A stretch of 64,000 nucleotides of DNA from Pseudomonas sp. Irchel 3H7 (GCF_900187605.1 NZ_FYEA01000001.1:558001-622000); one strand, 5' to 3'. Counted from the first letter of the stretch, positions 10,356 through 19,906 are shown. The notes: generated by a model not told the origin, from the letters alone. Program-made: numbers and translations.

Positions 10356-12047
10356 ATGCAGGATGCAACCCTCCTCCGCCCGGCTCTGCTGGGCATCGAC
10401 CTTGGCACCACCAACAGTCTGATCGCCGTCTGGCAGGACGGTCAGGCCCGCCTGATTCCCAACGCTCTGGGCGATGTACTGACGCCCTCGGTGGTCAGCC
10501 TCGATGAAGACGACACCATTCTGGTCGGCAAAGCCGCCCGCGCCCGCCTGACCACGCACCCGGAGCGCAGCGCTGCAGCGTTCAAGCGTTTCATGGGCAG
10601 CGATAAACAAGTCCAGCTCGGTGCACGTCAGTTCAGTCCGGAAGAGTTGTCGGCGCTGGTGCTCGGCTCACTCAAGCAGGACGCCGAAGCCTTTCTCGGC
10701 CACCCGGTGTCGGAAGCGGTGATTTCCGTGCCGGCGTATTTCAGCGACGAACAACGCAAACGCACGCTGTTTGCTGCCGAACTGGCCGGGCTCTCGGTGA
10801 CACGCCTGATCAACGAGCCGACCGCTGCGGCGATGGCTTACGGGCTGCATGAACAGAAATTCGAACGCACGCTGATCTTCGATCTGGGCGGCGGCACCTT
10901 CGACGTCACGGTACTGGAATACGCGTTGCCACTGATCGAAGTGCACGCCTCCACCGGCGACAACTTTCTCGGCGGCGAAGACTTCACTGCCGCGCTGTTG
11001 CAGGCCTGCCTGAAACATTGGCAACTGACTCCGGCAATGGTCGATGCGCAAAGCATGGCCAGCCTCGGCGACGCGCTGGAGCAACTGAAATGCAAACTCG
11101 CTGAAGGTGTTCAACATCTGAGCTGGCGCCATGGCGACAAGACGCTCGAATGGTCGCTGGACGAAGCGGCGGCAGTGAAAATCTGGGAGCCGCTGCTGGC
11201 CCGTTTGCGCGCGCCGATCGAACAAGCCCTGCGCGACGCTCGCCTCAAACCTCGCGACCTCGACAGCCTGGTGCTGGTCGGCGGCGCCACGCGCATGCCG
11301 GCGGTGCAGCAAATGGTCGCCACGCTGTTCGGACGCCTGCCGTACCGGCATCTTGATCCGGACACGATTGTTGCGCTGGGGGCGGCGACGCAAGCGGCGT
11401 GCAAGGCGCGTGACGGGGCGGTTGAAGAGTTGATTCTGACGGATGTCTGCCCGTATACGCTGGGGATTGCGACCATGCGTGGAGAAGACATCAAAGGTGC
11501 CTTCTCGCCCATCATCGAACGTAACACCATCATTCCGACGTCAAGGGTGGAGCGTTATTACACCACCCAGCCCAAGCAATCGCTGCTGCGCATCGCCGTC
11601 TATCAGGGTGAGCGGCCGTGGGTTTGCGACAACATTCTGATTGATGCTTTCGATGTCACGTTGACGCCCACTGAACACATCCAGGAACTGGACGTGCGCT
11701 TCAGTTATGACATCAACGGTCTGCTCGAAGTCGACGTCACCCTGCTCGAAACCGGCGAGCGTCACAGTCACAGCATCGACCGCAGCCCCACGGGTCTGGA
11801 TGAGCAAGCACGCCGAGACAGCCATAACCGGCTGTCCACTCTGAAAGTCCATCCACGCGACGCGCTGCCCAACCGCACGTTGCTCGCCCGTCTGGAGCGG
11901 GCATGGATGCAAAGCCTCGGCACGCAACGCGAGCACATTGCCGAATGGCTGCACAACTTCACTACCGTGCTCGCCGGCCAGCAACCCTCGGAGATTGCCA
12001 GCCATCGCTCAGAGCTGAACAAGGCGCTGGATCAACTGCGTCTCTAA
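10356..12047 (+). CDS. hscC: Hsp70-family chaperone HscC
   Basis: A 563-residue Hsp70, shorter than DnaK (about 638), as expected for the HscC subfamily. The ATPase motifs are complete: GIDLGTTNS (13-21), DLGGGTFDV near 175 and VGGATRMP near 308. The substrate-binding domain follows, but the C-terminal lid is short and lacks the DnaK-type tail. In Escherichia coli HscC works with dedicated J proteins (DjlB/DjlC) encoded beside it; here a J-domain gene is convergent and its stop overlaps the hscC stop by four bases (12044-12047). Identification rests on the subfamily-like sequence plus this neighbourhood. Confidence 0.9.
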   Translation: MQDATLLRPALLGIDLGTTNSLIAVWQDGQARLIPNALGDVLTPSVVSLDEDDTILVGKAARARLTTHPERSAAAFKRFMGSDKQVQLGARQFSPEELSALVLGSLKQDAEAFLGHPVSEAVISVPAYFSDEQRKRTLFAAELAGLSVTRLINEPTAAAMAYGLHEQKFERTLIFDLGGGTFDVTVLEYALPLIEVHASTGDNFLGGEDFTAALLQACLKHWQLTPAMVDAQSMASLGDALEQLKCKLAEGVQHLSWRHGDKTLEWSLDEAAAVKIWEPLLARLRAPIEQALRDARLKPRDLDSLVLVGGATRMPAVQQMVATLFGRLPYRHLDPDTIVALGAATQAACKARDGAVEELILTDVCPYTLGIATMRGEDIKGAFSPIIERNTIIPTSRVERYYTTQPKQSLLRIAVYQGERPWVCDNILIDAFDVTLTPTEHIQELDVRFSYDINGLLEVDVTLLETGERHSHSIDRSPTGLDEQARRDSHNRLSTLKVHPRDALPNRTLLARLERAWMQSLGTQREHIAEWLHNFTTVLAGQQPSEIASHRSELNKALDQLRL

Positions 12048-14746
12048 CCGTTGAGCCGCCGCAAGGCAGCCTGCAAGCCGCCGGACAGCATTTCGGAATC
12101 GCCGCTGTCCGGCGGCACACCATAGCGGTTGGGCAACTTGTCACCGGGAAAGCCGAACAGCACCAAAGGCAGGAATGGCAGAACCGGCGTCAGCACCATG
12201 AAGATCAGCAACGTCGGAATGCCCCGGCCCATGTCGTGCAAACGGCGCAGAATGGCGCCGAACAACAGCAGCACAGCCAATAGCAGGATAAGAATGCCTG
12301 CGCCCGTAGTGCCACTGATCAGCCCTGCCACCGGCGCAATCACCACGCAGGCCAAGACCTGAGCGATAAAAGCCTTACGCCCCAACCGCGATCCCAGACG
12401 CCAGATCGCTGTCGCCGGTACCGGCTGAACATCGCTTTTAGCCAGCAGTAATCGTTCCGACCAGGACAATAATGCGCACAAGGCCAGGCGCAGCCCGATG
12501 CTGTTCTGCACATCGTCCTTGCCCTGTTGCAGTTGGCGCAGGACGCGCGTTTTCGGCACCCCGGCAGCGCCATAGCGAATCAAGCCCTTGAGTGCATCCA
12601 GTGCTTCATACGCCAGCAGTTTGTCGACAGCAAAATCGGTCAGCACTTTGCGCGGCGGCCACACCGGTTCGCCTTTGATCAAACCGTCGCGGAAGCCTTC
12701 GAACCAATCGTCCTCACAACTGATCGCCGCGATCGATTGCAACAATGCGCGATGCTGCTCGGCACTCAGGCTCGGATCGTGATAGAGCACGCCCCAGAAC
12801 ATCATCAAACCCAGCAAATCGTCGCCGCAGGCAGCACGATCACTTTCGAGACAGGTGTAAAGCAGGCTATTGGCCGGCAACCGGACACTGTCTATCGCCT
12901 GCTGTACGCTGAACAATTGCTGCACCAATAAGCCGTGCACCGGGTCATTGCCTTGCAGCCATCCGAGCAAACCGGCGCAATGGCCTTGCTCACGCTGCAA
13001 GCGCCGCAACAACGGTTGCAGGCGACTCAACGGATGGGCCGGATTGAAAGGCAGGCGCTCCACGCACTGCGCGTCAATCATCTGCAGCCAGCGTTCGGGT
13101 TGTTCCAGCAATGCCAGCAAAAACAGGGTCTGCGCGTGCCACTCCCAAGTGGCTTCACCCAGCCCGACTGGCGGCAACGGGATCCCGCGCCGGCTTAACT
13201 GCAGAATCAAGTCGAGTTCGGACAAGTCGCAGTCATCTTTGACCGCACCAAGCTTGAAGGCTTCTGCGATTCGCTCCAGCGCAGCATCGTTGTAGGGCCG
13301 CAAGCGGCGCAACCATAACCGACAGACCTTGTGCGGCTCACCTTGCGTCAGCACCTGCGGCAATGGCCGCGAGCTTGAATTCGCGTCACTGAAAGCACGC
13401 ATGGCCAGTGCAATCGGAGCCCTGCTCAACCAGCGCAAGTGTTGCTCGGCCTGGTATTTGAATCCGCTCATCACCAGGTTTTCGAGAGCATCAACCGGCA
13501 ACGGTGCATCCAGAATCTGCTGCAGCAAAGCCGAATCCCCCCGGTGCAGTGCCCAGGCGTGCCGGTACAGATGCAACAGTCGGCTGTCGGCGTTCTCGCC
13601 CAGCAGCTGCGCGAGCAGTGGCAGTTCATCACCCGTCATACGCCAATCGACAAAGCTTTGCGCGAGGCTATCAAGCGCTAATCTTCCGACACCCAGCCAA
13701 CGGTTCAGCGTCTCGGGATGTTGTGACGGGCTGCCATACACCTGGCCGTCATCGCCGAGATCCTCCGACCAGTCAGAGCAGTCCTCGAGGCGATCGAATG
13801 CCTGAATCAGCAGCGGCAGAAAAGTCGGCTGGCGCTTGGCACACAGCTCCAGCAGACGACTTTCCGCCATCGGATGGCGATGCTCATTCCACAGCCGGAT
13901 CCAGCACGGCAATGCCTGATCGTCTCGCCCCAGCAGACTGTTCTGGCACGCCAACAGGTAAAGCCAGTCGACATCATCCGGTGCTGCAAGCTGCCGCTCG
14001 ACGCAGTCCTGCAAAAATGTCGGCATGCCGATGCCTGCCTGAGTGAACTGCACCAACAGGCGCTTGAGGAACGCGGCATCATTCGGCAATGGCAGGCAGG
14101 TGTGCCGACTGGCGAAGTCGGCGAACTCATGGAGTGGGCGCTGGGTGAAGATAAAATCGAGGCTACGGGCGTACCACAGCGATTCGGTCTGGGCTGCCTC
14201 TGACCAAGTTCCCATCAGATCCGTGTCGAACGGGTCAGGCGTTGCGATTCGCTGTAGAAAGGATTCGACCTGATGGGCGTCGTCGAACGCAAGATCCAGC
14301 AACTGCTGATCCCAGGCCATACGTTTGGCCAACAGATTCGCGCAGCGGTACGACAACGGGCCGGCGTCGGCCAGCCGGTGGTAAAGCCCCCAACTGAGTT
14401 CATCGAGCACGTCCAGTGACAGCTCATCCAGCCCTCGGACAAAGGCCTGCCACGCGGCGAAATTGAACCGGCGCGCAGGATCATCCAGCAGCTCGCAGAA
14501 CTCCCCGAATACTGGAGGGACCTCAACGACAGTCTGTTCTGAGGCTTGGGACTCGTACTCGTCCTCGGGCTCTTCTTCCTCATCTTCACGCGCCAGACGC
14601 AGGGCGTTTTCGTAGGCCATGCGCAGCGCCTGAAACCCTTGCGGATCGGTCTCCGGGTGATGCGCCGGCAAACGTGCGCGGTAGGCGTTGCGAATCAGGT
14701 TTTCGTCGTTAGTAGGCTCGATGCCCAAGCGGATCCAGCAACTCAT
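12044..14746 (-). CDS. J-domain membrane protein with C-terminal DUF805 domain (DjlB/DjlC-like)
   Basis: A 900-residue protein. Residues 1-52 form a J domain ([20 protein letters not shown], then [17 protein letters not shown]) in which the hallmark HPD tripeptide reads HPE (30-32). An acidic linker follows (about 53-70), then a long alpha-helical region without recognised motifs. The last 100 residues carry hydrophobic segments and the DUF805 pattern [12 protein letters not shown]...[11 protein letters not shown], so the protein is probably anchored in the inner membrane with the J domain in the cytosol. Its start overlaps the stop of the DUF1266 gene (ATGA, 14743-14746), implying translational coupling. 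It is the likely co-chaperone of the neighbouring HscC. Confidence 0.82.
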   Translation of the reverse strand: MSCWIRLGIEPTNDENLIRNAYRARLPAHHPETDPQGFQALRMAYENALRLAREDEEEEPEDEYESQASEQTVVEVPPVFGEFCELLDDPARRFNFAAWQAFVRGLDELSLDVLDELSWGLYHRLADAGPLSYRCANLLAKRMAWDQQLLDLAFDDAHQVESFLQRIATPDPFDTDLMGTWSEAAQTESLWYARSLDFIFTQRPLHEFADFASRHTCLPLPNDAAFLKRLLVQFTQAGIGMPTFLQDCVERQLAAPDDVDWLYLLACQNSLLGRDDQALPCWIRLWNEHRHPMAESRLLELCAKRQPTFLPLLIQAFDRLEDCSDWSEDLGDDGQVYGSPSQHPETLNRWLGVGRLALDSLAQSFVDWRMTGDELPLLAQLLGENADSRLLHLYRHAWALHRGDSALLQQILDAPLPVDALENLVMSGFKYQAEQHLRWLSRAPIALAMRAFSDANSSSRPLPQVLTQGEPHKVCRLWLRRLRPYNDAALERIAEAFKLGAVKDDCDLSELDLILQLSRRGIPLPPVGLGEATWEWHAQTLFLLALLEQPERWLQMIDAQCVERLPFNPAHPLSRLQPLLRRLQREQGHCAGLLGWLQGNDPVHGLLVQQLFSVQQAIDSVRLPANSLLYTCLESDRAACGDDLLGLMMFWGVLYHDPSLSAEQHRALLQSIAAISCEDDWFEGFRDGLIKGEPVWPPRKVLTDFAVDKLLAYEALDALKGLIRYGAAGVPKTRVLRQLQQGKDDVQNSIGLRLALCALLSWSERLLLAKSDVQPVPATAIWRLGSRLGRKAFIAQVLACVVIAPVAGLISGTTGAGILILLLAVLLLFGAILRRLHDMGRGIPTLLIFMVLTPVLPFLPLVLFGFPGDKLPNRYGVPPDSGDSEMLSGGLQAALRRLNG

Positions 14747-15438
14747 GACCAGTCGAACTCCTTGAGCGATGCCGGGCGCGGCGGCAAATCAATTTCCATG
14801 TGCCACGGCAAATCAGCTAGGAACTGAGGGATGTTCTCGGCAAGACCGCGGGCAATCCGCACGTTAAGGGCGTTGGCGCCTTGTCGATCCAGCGCACGCG
14901 CAAGCTCATCGTCGCTGGCGCTCAGGCACGACCAAAACGTCCGGCCCACCACAAAGCCATCGAAGTAAGCCATCCAGCTGCCATAGTGAAATTGCGCTCT
15001 GAGGGCCAAACGACTGTGCAGCCAGTTGCTTTCGTCCAGATCGATCCACTGATTGCGCACCGCGCAACGCAAGAGAAAGCCCATGCGGCCATAGTCCCAG
15101 GACAAAATCCCGCCCGGCCCACAACTGCCGAACGTGCGACTGGCAAACTCATGCAGGATGCGTTCGCGGGGAGTGAGATCTTCAAGCAAGGCCTGCCATT
15201 CACTTGGCAGACAACGCTGCCAAGCCAAATAGGCCGCGCTGAGGTGCTTGGCATGGCCGTCGTCGGTCATCCGTTCGAGCATGTCGAACAATTGCCCACG
15301 GTCGTCGATACCCCAGCTGTCTTTCAGGTCGATGTAGCGATCGTTGCAGAAGGCCGGGTCGTCGTAGCTGGCGCCGGTATTGATCGCCGCCATTGGCGCA
15401 GACAAAGCGCACAGCCAGCGCTGTTGAATCTCGTCCAT
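14743..15438 (-). CDS. DUF1266-domain protein (YbeU/YbeR-like)
   Basis: A 231-residue protein without signal peptide or membrane helix. The pattern WGIDDRGQLFDMLERMTDDGH, then LSWDYGRMGFLLRCAV, YGSWMAYFDGFVVGRTFW matches the DUF1266 family, whose E. coli members YbeR and YbeU lie beside djlB, djlC and hscC. The start at 15438 (MDEIQQRW) has a GGAG site nine bases upstream; the longer frame to 15549 would add a low-complexity tail without support. It is first in a two-gene unit with the J-domain gene. Molecular function is unknown; the conserved neighbourhood ties it to the HscC chaperone system. Confidence 0.82.
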   Translation of the reverse strand: MDEIQQRWLCALSAPMAAINTGASYDDPAFCNDRYIDLKDSWGIDDRGQLFDMLERMTDDGHAKHLSAAYLAWQRCLPSEWQALLEDLTPRERILHEFASRTFGSCGPGGILSWDYGRMGFLLRCAVRNQWIDLDESNWLHSRLALRAQFHYGSWMAYFDGFVVGRTFWSCLSASDDELARALDRQGANALNVRIARGLAENIPQFLADLPWHMEIDLPPRPASLKEFDWS

Positions 15439-15548
15439 GAAAAAAGGCTCCAGGCCGACCGGTGAGGAATGGGGGTCGGCAAAACTGCCGCGGATTGTAG
15501 AGAAACCGCCGCCAGCGGCAAAGTCGAACAACGGTTTTCTTGCGCGCA

Positions 15549-15577
15549 CAAAAAAGGCCCCGACGTATCGGGGCCTT
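15549..15577 (-). terminator. Terminator of ibpA
   Basis: The stem AAGGCCCCGA / TCGGGGCCTT (15554-15577) with a TACG loop is followed on the minus strand by a T run. It lies downstream of ibpA and upstream of the DUF1266 gene. Confidence 0.88.
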
Positions 15578-15626
15578 CATTCAGCGGCTCATCGTCCGTT
15601 CAGACGATTGTGTTGCGGCACGTGAC

Positions 15627-16073
15627 TCAGTGCTGCAACGCCGGCTTCTGCGTCCCGTTGATCGGGATGCGTTTGGCTTTCGCCTCTTCCGGGATCACGC
15701 GCAACAGGTCGATGCTCAGCAGACCATTGCTCAGATCCGCAGCCTTGATCTCGATGTGATCGGCCAGACGGAAGGACAGCTTGAAAGCACGCTGGGCAAT
15801 GCCCTGATGCAGGAAGGTCACGCCTTCATTGGCATCACGCTTGCCGCCACTGATGGTCAGCACACCTTTTTCGACTTGCAGTTCCAGGTCTTCTTCCTGG
15901 AAACCGGCCGCCGCAACGACGATACGGTACTGGTCATCACCGTGTTTTTCCACGTTGTAAGGTGGATAGCTGCTGCCCGGCTCGTTGCGCAGGGCGGTTT
16001 CGAACAGGTCGTTGAAACGGTCGAAACCCACCGAGGAACGGAACAGTGGTGCGAGGGAAAATGCAGTACTCAT
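15627..16073 (-). CDS. ibpA: Small heat-shock protein (Hsp20)
   Basis: An ATP-independent holdase that binds unfolding proteins in inclusion bodies. The 148 residues contain the alpha-crystallin domain (about 36-130): PPYNVEKHGDDQYRIVVAAAGF, EEDLELQVEKGVLTISGGK, and a C-terminal extension with the oligomerising I-x-I motif in RIPIN. The start MSTAFSLAPLFRSSVGFDR is typical of IbpA. The 5' leader can form a ROSE-type hairpin that hides the ribosome site, and a sigma-32-like promoter lies upstream, so both transcription and translation should rise with heat. It has its own terminator, so it is monocistronic. Confidence 0.93.
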   Translation of the reverse strand: MSTAFSLAPLFRSSVGFDRFNDLFETALRNEPGSSYPPYNVEKHGDDQYRIVVAAAGFQEEDLELQVEKGVLTISGGKRDANEGVTFLHQGIAQRAFKLSFRLADHIEIKAADLSNGLLSIDLLRVIPEEAKAKRIPINGTQKPALQH

Positions 16074-16082
16074 GGTTCAAAT

Positions 16083-16140
16083 CTCCTGAAAACAATCAGC
16101 AAGGTTTTTTGACTCCGCGACCCGAATTCGGCATCGCGTA
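16083..16140 (-). promoter_or_regulatory. ROSE-type RNA thermometer in the ibpA leader
   Basis: On the minus strand, UUGCUGA (16096-16102) can pair with UCAGGAG (16083-16089), sequestering the AGGAG ribosome site in a seven-pair hairpin with an internal G-G mismatch, the defining feature of ROSE elements. A second upstream hairpin (CGCGA ... TCGCG around 16110-16138) precedes it. ROSE control of small heat-shock genes is established in Pseudomonas and rhizobia. Confidence 0.8.
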
Positions 16141-16146
16141 ACCCTT

Positions 16147-16174
16147 AAATAGGGACCACTGAAATGATTTCAAG
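16147..16174 (-). promoter_or_regulatory. Sigma-32-like heat-shock promoter of ibpA
   Basis: Minus strand: a CTTGAAA -35 element (16168-16174), a 13-base spacer and CCCTATTT as the -10 element (16147-16154). This is close to the RpoH consensus CTTGAAA-N11-16-CCCCATNT and lies just upstream of the ROSE leader. Confidence 0.78.
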
Positions 16175-16194
16175 AGATTATTTGCAGATTTTTT

Positions 16195-17154
16195 TCAGGC
16201 CGCTTCGGCAACCGGCAGACCGAGTAAACGCGAGACATGATCCGGCTCAGTTTCACGACGCAGCACGGTAAACAGCTCAGTGGCCTCGGGATAATTGCGC
16301 GTCAGCATGGCCAGCCATTGCTTCAAACGGCCCGGCGACTGACGTGCAGTCATCTGCGCTTTGGCTTGCAGCCAGAAGTCCTGGATCAGCGGCATCAGCT
16401 CGGCCCAGGTCATCTCGACCACTTCTTCGCCAGCGCGGGCGGCAGCGATTTGCCTGGCCAGATCCGGACGCGACACCAGTCCGCGGCCGAGCATGATGTC
16501 TTCCACGCCACTGATTTCGCGGCAACGACGCCAGTCTTCGACGCTCCAGATATCGCCGTTGGCGAACACCGGGACTTTGACCACGTCCTGCACACGCGGA
16601 ATCCACTCCCAATGTGCGGGCGGTTTGTAGCCGTCCATTTTCGTACGGGCGTGAACCACAATGTGCTCGGCGCCGCCCTCAGCCAATGCCGTGGCGCAGA
16701 CCAGCGAACCGTCGGGACTGTCGAAGCCGAGGCGCATTTTCGCGGTCACGGGAATGTGCGCGGGTACGGCGCGGCGCACGTGTTCGACGATCTGGTTAAG
16801 CAATTCCGGCTCTTTGAGCAGCACGGCGCCGCCCCGGGATTTGTTAACGGTCTTGGCCGGGCAGCCGAAGTTGAGGTCGATCACTTCGGAGCCGAGTTCG
16901 CAGGCCAGTGCAGCGTTTTCCGCCAGGCATACAGGATCGGAGCCGAGCAATTGCACGCGCAATGGCACGCCGGATGCGGTACGCGCGCCATTGAGCAGCT
17001 CAGGGCCGAACTTGTGAAAGTAGGCTGGAGTGAGCAACTGGTCGTTGACGCGAATGAATTCGGTCACGCACCAGTCGATGCCGCCAACGCGGGTCAGCAC
17101 GTCGCGGAGAATGTCGTCGACCAACCCCTCCATGGGTGCCAGAGCAATTTGCAT
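16195..17154 (-). CDS. dusC: tRNA-dihydrouridine(16) synthase
   Basis: A flavin-dependent TIM-barrel enzyme that reduces uridine 16 in the tRNA D-loop. It is 319 aa, the usual DusC length. Features are the FMN-binding start [11 protein letters not shown], the family signature [21 protein letters not shown] with the catalytic Cys at residue 98, AKMRLGF near 142, [11 protein letters not shown] near 170 (a DusC-type loop) and GDIWSVEDW, with a C-terminal helical domain. It is a single gene. The next gene downstream is ibpA, which has its own promoter. Confidence 0.93.
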   Translation of the reverse strand: MQIALAPMEGLVDDILRDVLTRVGGIDWCVTEFIRVNDQLLTPAYFHKFGPELLNGARTASGVPLRVQLLGSDPVCLAENAALACELGSEVIDLNFGCPAKTVNKSRGGAVLLKEPELLNQIVEHVRRAVPAHIPVTAKMRLGFDSPDGSLVCATALAEGGAEHIVVHARTKMDGYKPPAHWEWIPRVQDVVKVPVFANGDIWSVEDWRRCREISGVEDIMLGRGLVSRPDLARQIAAARAGEEVVEMTWAELMPLIQDFWLQAKAQMTARQSPGRLKQWLAMLTRNYPEATELFTVLRRETEPDHVSRLLGLPVAEAA

Positions 17155-17221
17155 GGGAAAACACTACTTGAAGAAAAACGTGCGGCAGTTTACTGGATAT
17201 CGCAGGAATTCGCAGAAACCT

Positions 17222-17310
17222 TGTGGGAGCGAGCCTGCTCGCGAAAGCGGTGTGTCAGTGAGGCATATGTTGGCTGACACACCGCTATCGCGAGCAGGCT
17301 CACTCCTACA
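17222..17310. repeat. REP doublet abutting a stop codon
   Basis: Inverted arms (TGTGGGAGCGAGCCTGCTCGCG at 17222 and its mirror ending at 17310) flank a partly palindromic centre (GCGGTGTGTCAG ... CTGACACACCGC). The right arm ends exactly at the stop codon (17311-17313) of the thioesterase gene. Confidence 0.85.
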
Positions 17311-17760
17311 TTAGATTTTCGCAGATTCCGGGATCTGGATCGCCGGGCCGTAGCCTTCGATGAACTCGGCCGGCATGCGCTTGGGCTTGCCCGTGGACAG
17401 CTCGATACAGACGAAAGTGGTTTGCGCACGCAACAGCGTGGTGTTGTCACTCGGGCGCTTGAGCTGGAAATGCCGGGTCATTTTCAGGCGCTGATCCCAA
17501 TCGACAATCCAGGTCGCCAATTGCAGTTCGTCGCCTTCATAGGCCGCAGCCAGATAATCGATCTCGTGACGAACCACGGCCATTGCCCGATCCAGGCGCC
17601 GATACTCGACCAGATCCAGGCCCAGACGCTGCGAGTGGCGCCAGGCGCAACGCTCCAGCCAGGTCACGTACACCGCGTTGTTCGCGTGCCCCAAGCCGTC
17701 GATATCCTCGGCGCCTACTTGCAGATCAATGGTAAACGGCGTTGCCCGATCCCAGCCCAT
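17311..17760 (-). CDS. Hot-dog fold acyl-CoA thioesterase
   Basis: A 149-residue protein of the 4-hydroxybenzoyl-CoA thioesterase/YbgC-like superfamily. The signature DIDGLGHANNAVYVTWLE (19-36) has the conserved Asp, the HxNN turn and a downstream Glu. RHEIDYLAAAYEGDELQLATW and the closing strands complete the single hot-dog domain. Such enzymes hydrolyse acyl-CoA thioesters; the physiological substrate is not evident. The start at 17760 has a GGGAG site; a longer frame to 17910 overlaps the upstream hydrolase gene. It is probably co-transcribed with the alpha/beta hydrolase 46 bases upstream. Confidence 0.87.
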   Translation of the reverse strand: MGWDRATPFTIDLQVGAEDIDGLGHANNAVYVTWLERCAWRHSQRLGLDLVEYRRLDRAMAVVRHEIDYLAAAYEGDELQLATWIVDWDQRLKMTRHFQLKRPSDNTTLLRAQTTFVCIELSTGKPKRMPAEFIEGYGPAIQIPESAKI

Positions 17761-17806
17761 GCCCCACTCCCGGTCAATGTATTCAACCGGGGCAGTGTAA
17801 CGGAGC

Positions 17807-18640
17807 TCAGGCTGATTGGCGCGCCTGGAGGCTGCGGCCGGCCAGCAGTGATAACACGCCATCAACCACGCGAGGGTCGGCCAGCACGCGCTGATGACCG
17901 CCGCCCTCAAGCCGCAGCAAGCGGCTGTCGAACCAGGATTCGTGGATCAGTTGCGACTCTTTGACCGAGACGAAGTTGTCGTCCTCGGCATGCACGATCA
18001 GGCCGGGCATATCCAGTTGATAGTGGGCAACGTCGAGCGTAGCGGCGCGCATCCCGACATCTTGCTCGACCTGGCGGATGAAGGCGGAACGCGCTCGCGG
18101 CGGCATACCGACGTAGCGGGCAAAACCGCGCAGCACACCAAGAATTCTCGCAGGTGCGGCGATGCTGACGAGGGTTTCGGTGCGCAAGCCCAGTTGCACA
18201 GCGAGCATGGCGCTGGCGCCGCCCATGGAGTGACCGATCACCGCTTGCAGTGGCGGCAATTCGGCAGCGGCTTCGAGCATTGCCCGAGCGAACAACACGA
18301 CATTGGCTTCACGCCCCGGCGAACGACCATGGGCCGGACCATCGAGCGCCACAACGGTGTAACCGGCATCGACCAGTGCAGTGATCAGCGCGGCAAACTG
18401 GGTTGGCCGCCCTTCCCAACCGTGCATCAGCAGCACCGTCGGGCCTTGACCCCAGCGCAGCGCCGAGAGGCCAAAGCGCAAGGTGATCCGTTCCGAGCTC
18501 GCCAACAACGGCAACTCCCAATCCCGCAGCGGCAGCGAACGCGGCGTCATGAACGCCAGGCGCATTTTGCTCGCCACTCGTTGCGGTGCAATCCAGCCCA
18601 AGGTGCCATTAACGCCACGAACCCACTTCAACGTGTTCAT
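17807..18640 (-). CDS. Alpha/beta-hydrolase
   Basis: A 277-residue alpha/beta-hydrolase. The nucleophile elbow GHSMGG places the catalytic Ser at residue 138; the oxyanion-hole HGWEG is at 73-77; a candidate catalytic Asp lies in HAEDDNFV and the His in GGGHQRV near the C-terminus. No signal peptide. It lies 30 bases downstream of a TetR-family gene in the same orientation, so the two may form an operon in which the repressor controls the hydrolase and perhaps the thioesterase beyond. The substrate (ester, lactone or lipid) is unknown. Confidence 0.87.
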   Translation of the reverse strand: MNTLKWVRGVNGTLGWIAPQRVASKMRLAFMTPRSLPLRDWELPLLASSERITLRFGLSALRWGQGPTVLLMHGWEGRPTQFAALITALVDAGYTVVALDGPAHGRSPGREANVVLFARAMLEAAAELPPLQAVIGHSMGGASAMLAVQLGLRTETLVSIAAPARILGVLRGFARYVGMPPRARSAFIRQVEQDVGMRAATLDVAHYQLDMPGLIVHAEDDNFVSVKESQLIHESWFDSRLLRLEGGGHQRVLADPRVVDGVLSLLAGRSLQARQSA

Positions 18641-18670
18641 CGCTCTCTCCTCAGGCGTGCTGCCTTCAGG

Positions 18671-19210
18671 TCAACGCACCGCCGACTTGGCAGCGCGCAG
18701 CAATCGATCGGATAAATCTCCCGGGCCCAGCGCCCTGGCGAGCGCCAGACCACCCACCATCAATGCCACGTCGGCCAGGGCTTTGTCGGTGTCCTCGGGA
18801 CTGGACGCCAACTGCGCGATCATCAACTCCAGGTGTTCGTTCAGCGCGATGCGGAACGATTCCGGCAAACGACCCAACTCGCCAATCGAAGCTGGAATCG
18901 GGCACGCGGCATCGCTGGAATCACGGTGCTTGCGCGACAGATAGAACGCGGCAACCAAGGCGCGGCGCTCTTCGCCGGTCAATTCGGCATCCATGTCGGC
19001 AATCAGGTCGCGGCGGCGACCGAGTAATTGCTTGAACGCTTCGAGCATCATTGCGTCCTTGCTTTCGAAGTGCGCATAGAAGCCACCGACGGTGAGGCCG
19101 GCTGCGCCCATCACTTCGCCCACGCTAGGGTCCGCCGGGCCACGCTGAATCAGTGCAGCGCTGGCAGCCTTGAGGATGCGTTCGCGGGTTTGAGCTTTTT
19201 TATCGTTCAT
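18671..19210 (-). CDS. TetR-family transcriptional repressor
   Basis: A 179-residue TetR/AcrR-type regulator. The helix-turn-helix is in residues 8-53 (TRERILKAASAALIQRG, VGEVMGAAGLTVGGFYAHFESKDAM), followed by an all-helical ligand-binding domain. Upstream, a perfect 27-base palindrome at 19234-19260 lies 24 bases before the start codon and is a strong candidate autoregulatory operator. It is the first gene of a probable operon with the alpha/beta hydrolase, and possibly the thioesterase. The inducer is unknown. Confidence 0.9.
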   Translation of the reverse strand: MNDKKAQTRERILKAASAALIQRGPADPSVGEVMGAAGLTVGGFYAHFESKDAMMLEAFKQLLGRRRDLIADMDAELTGEERRALVAAFYLSRKHRDSSDAACPIPASIGELGRLPESFRIALNEHLELMIAQLASSPEDTDKALADVALMVGGLALARALGPGDLSDRLLRAAKSAVR

Positions 19211-19220
19211 CGTTGCCTCC

Positions 19221-19260
19221 GAATATTACGACTAGAATATTATTCGCATAATAATATTCT
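19221..19260 (-). promoter_or_regulatory. TetR operator (perfect inverted repeat)
   Basis: AGAATATTATT (19234-19244), a CGCAT spacer and AATAATATTCT (19250-19260) form a perfect 11-base inverted repeat. A half-site-like GAATATTA lies at 19221-19228, nearer the gene. Position just upstream of the TetR start codon fits autorepression. Confidence 0.75.
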
Positions 19261-19331
19261 GCAAGTCAAGGATATGACCGCTGGTCTGATGCACAGTGTA
19301 AGGAAAAAGGAGAATTGGCCAAACGCCAGAC

Positions 19332-19364
19332 AAACAAAAGGGCCATTCAATAATTGAATGACCC
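19332..19364 (-). terminator. Terminator of the tRNA-Ala/Glu operon
   Basis: On the minus strand, a hairpin formed by GGGTCATTCAAT and ATTGAATGGCCC (19340-19364) is followed by TTTTGTTTG. It lies 28 bases after the last tRNA-Glu. Confidence 0.75.
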
Positions 19365-19392
19365 TTATAAAATCCCGCAGAGCGGGTAATCG

Positions 19393-19468
19393 TGGCGTCC
19401 CCTAGGGGACTCGAACCCCTGTTACCGCCGTGAAAGGGCGGTGTCCTAGGCCACTAGACGAAGGGGAC
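19393..19468 (-). tRNA. tRNA-Glu (UUC), second copy
   Basis: A 76-base cloverleaf on the minus strand, GTCCCCTTCG at the 5' end and encoded CCA (ending CGCCA) at 19393. The anticodon loop CCCTTTCACGG gives anticodon TTC. Gene-body sequence matches the copy at 19676-19751. Confidence 0.97.
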
Positions 19469-19546
19469 ACAAACCTTCTATACAACTGATCAGCGCTGAG
19501 AACTGATCGATTCAAGGCCGGTGTGGCCAGACCTTGAATTGTAAAT

Positions 19547-19622
19547 TGGTGGAGCTAAGCGGGATCGAACCGCTGACCTCCTGCATGCCATGCAGGCGCT
19601 CTCCCAGCTGAGCTATAGCCCC
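19547..19622 (-). tRNA. tRNA-Ala (GGC), second copy
   Basis: A 76-base minus-strand cloverleaf, 5' GGGGCTATAGCTCAGCTGGG and 3' CCACCA. The anticodon stem-loop TGCATGGCATGCA gives anticodon GGC. It differs from the first copy at a few paired positions (stem pairs read CCTGC/GCAGG here, CTTGC/GCAAG there), so pairing is kept in both. Confidence 0.97.
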
Positions 19623-19675
19623 GGATTTTTCGCCTCGCGGCGGAGCGACATTTTGCAACATCGCTTCTGTAAAAC

Positions 19676-19751
19676 TGGCGTCCCCTAGGGGACTCGAACC
19701 CCTGTTACCGCCGTGAAAGGGCGGTGTCCTAGGCCACTAGACGAAGGGGAC
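19676..19751 (-). tRNA. tRNA-Glu (UUC), first copy
   Basis: A 76-base minus-strand cloverleaf with anticodon TTC and encoded CCA; same gene sequence as the copy at 19393-19468. Confidence 0.97.
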
Positions 19752-19830
19752 GCAAACCCTTCTATACAACTGATCAACGCTGAGTGTTGATCGCTTCAAG
19801 GCCGGTGTGGCCAGACCTTGAAGTGTAAAT

Positions 19831-19906
<76 letters not shown>

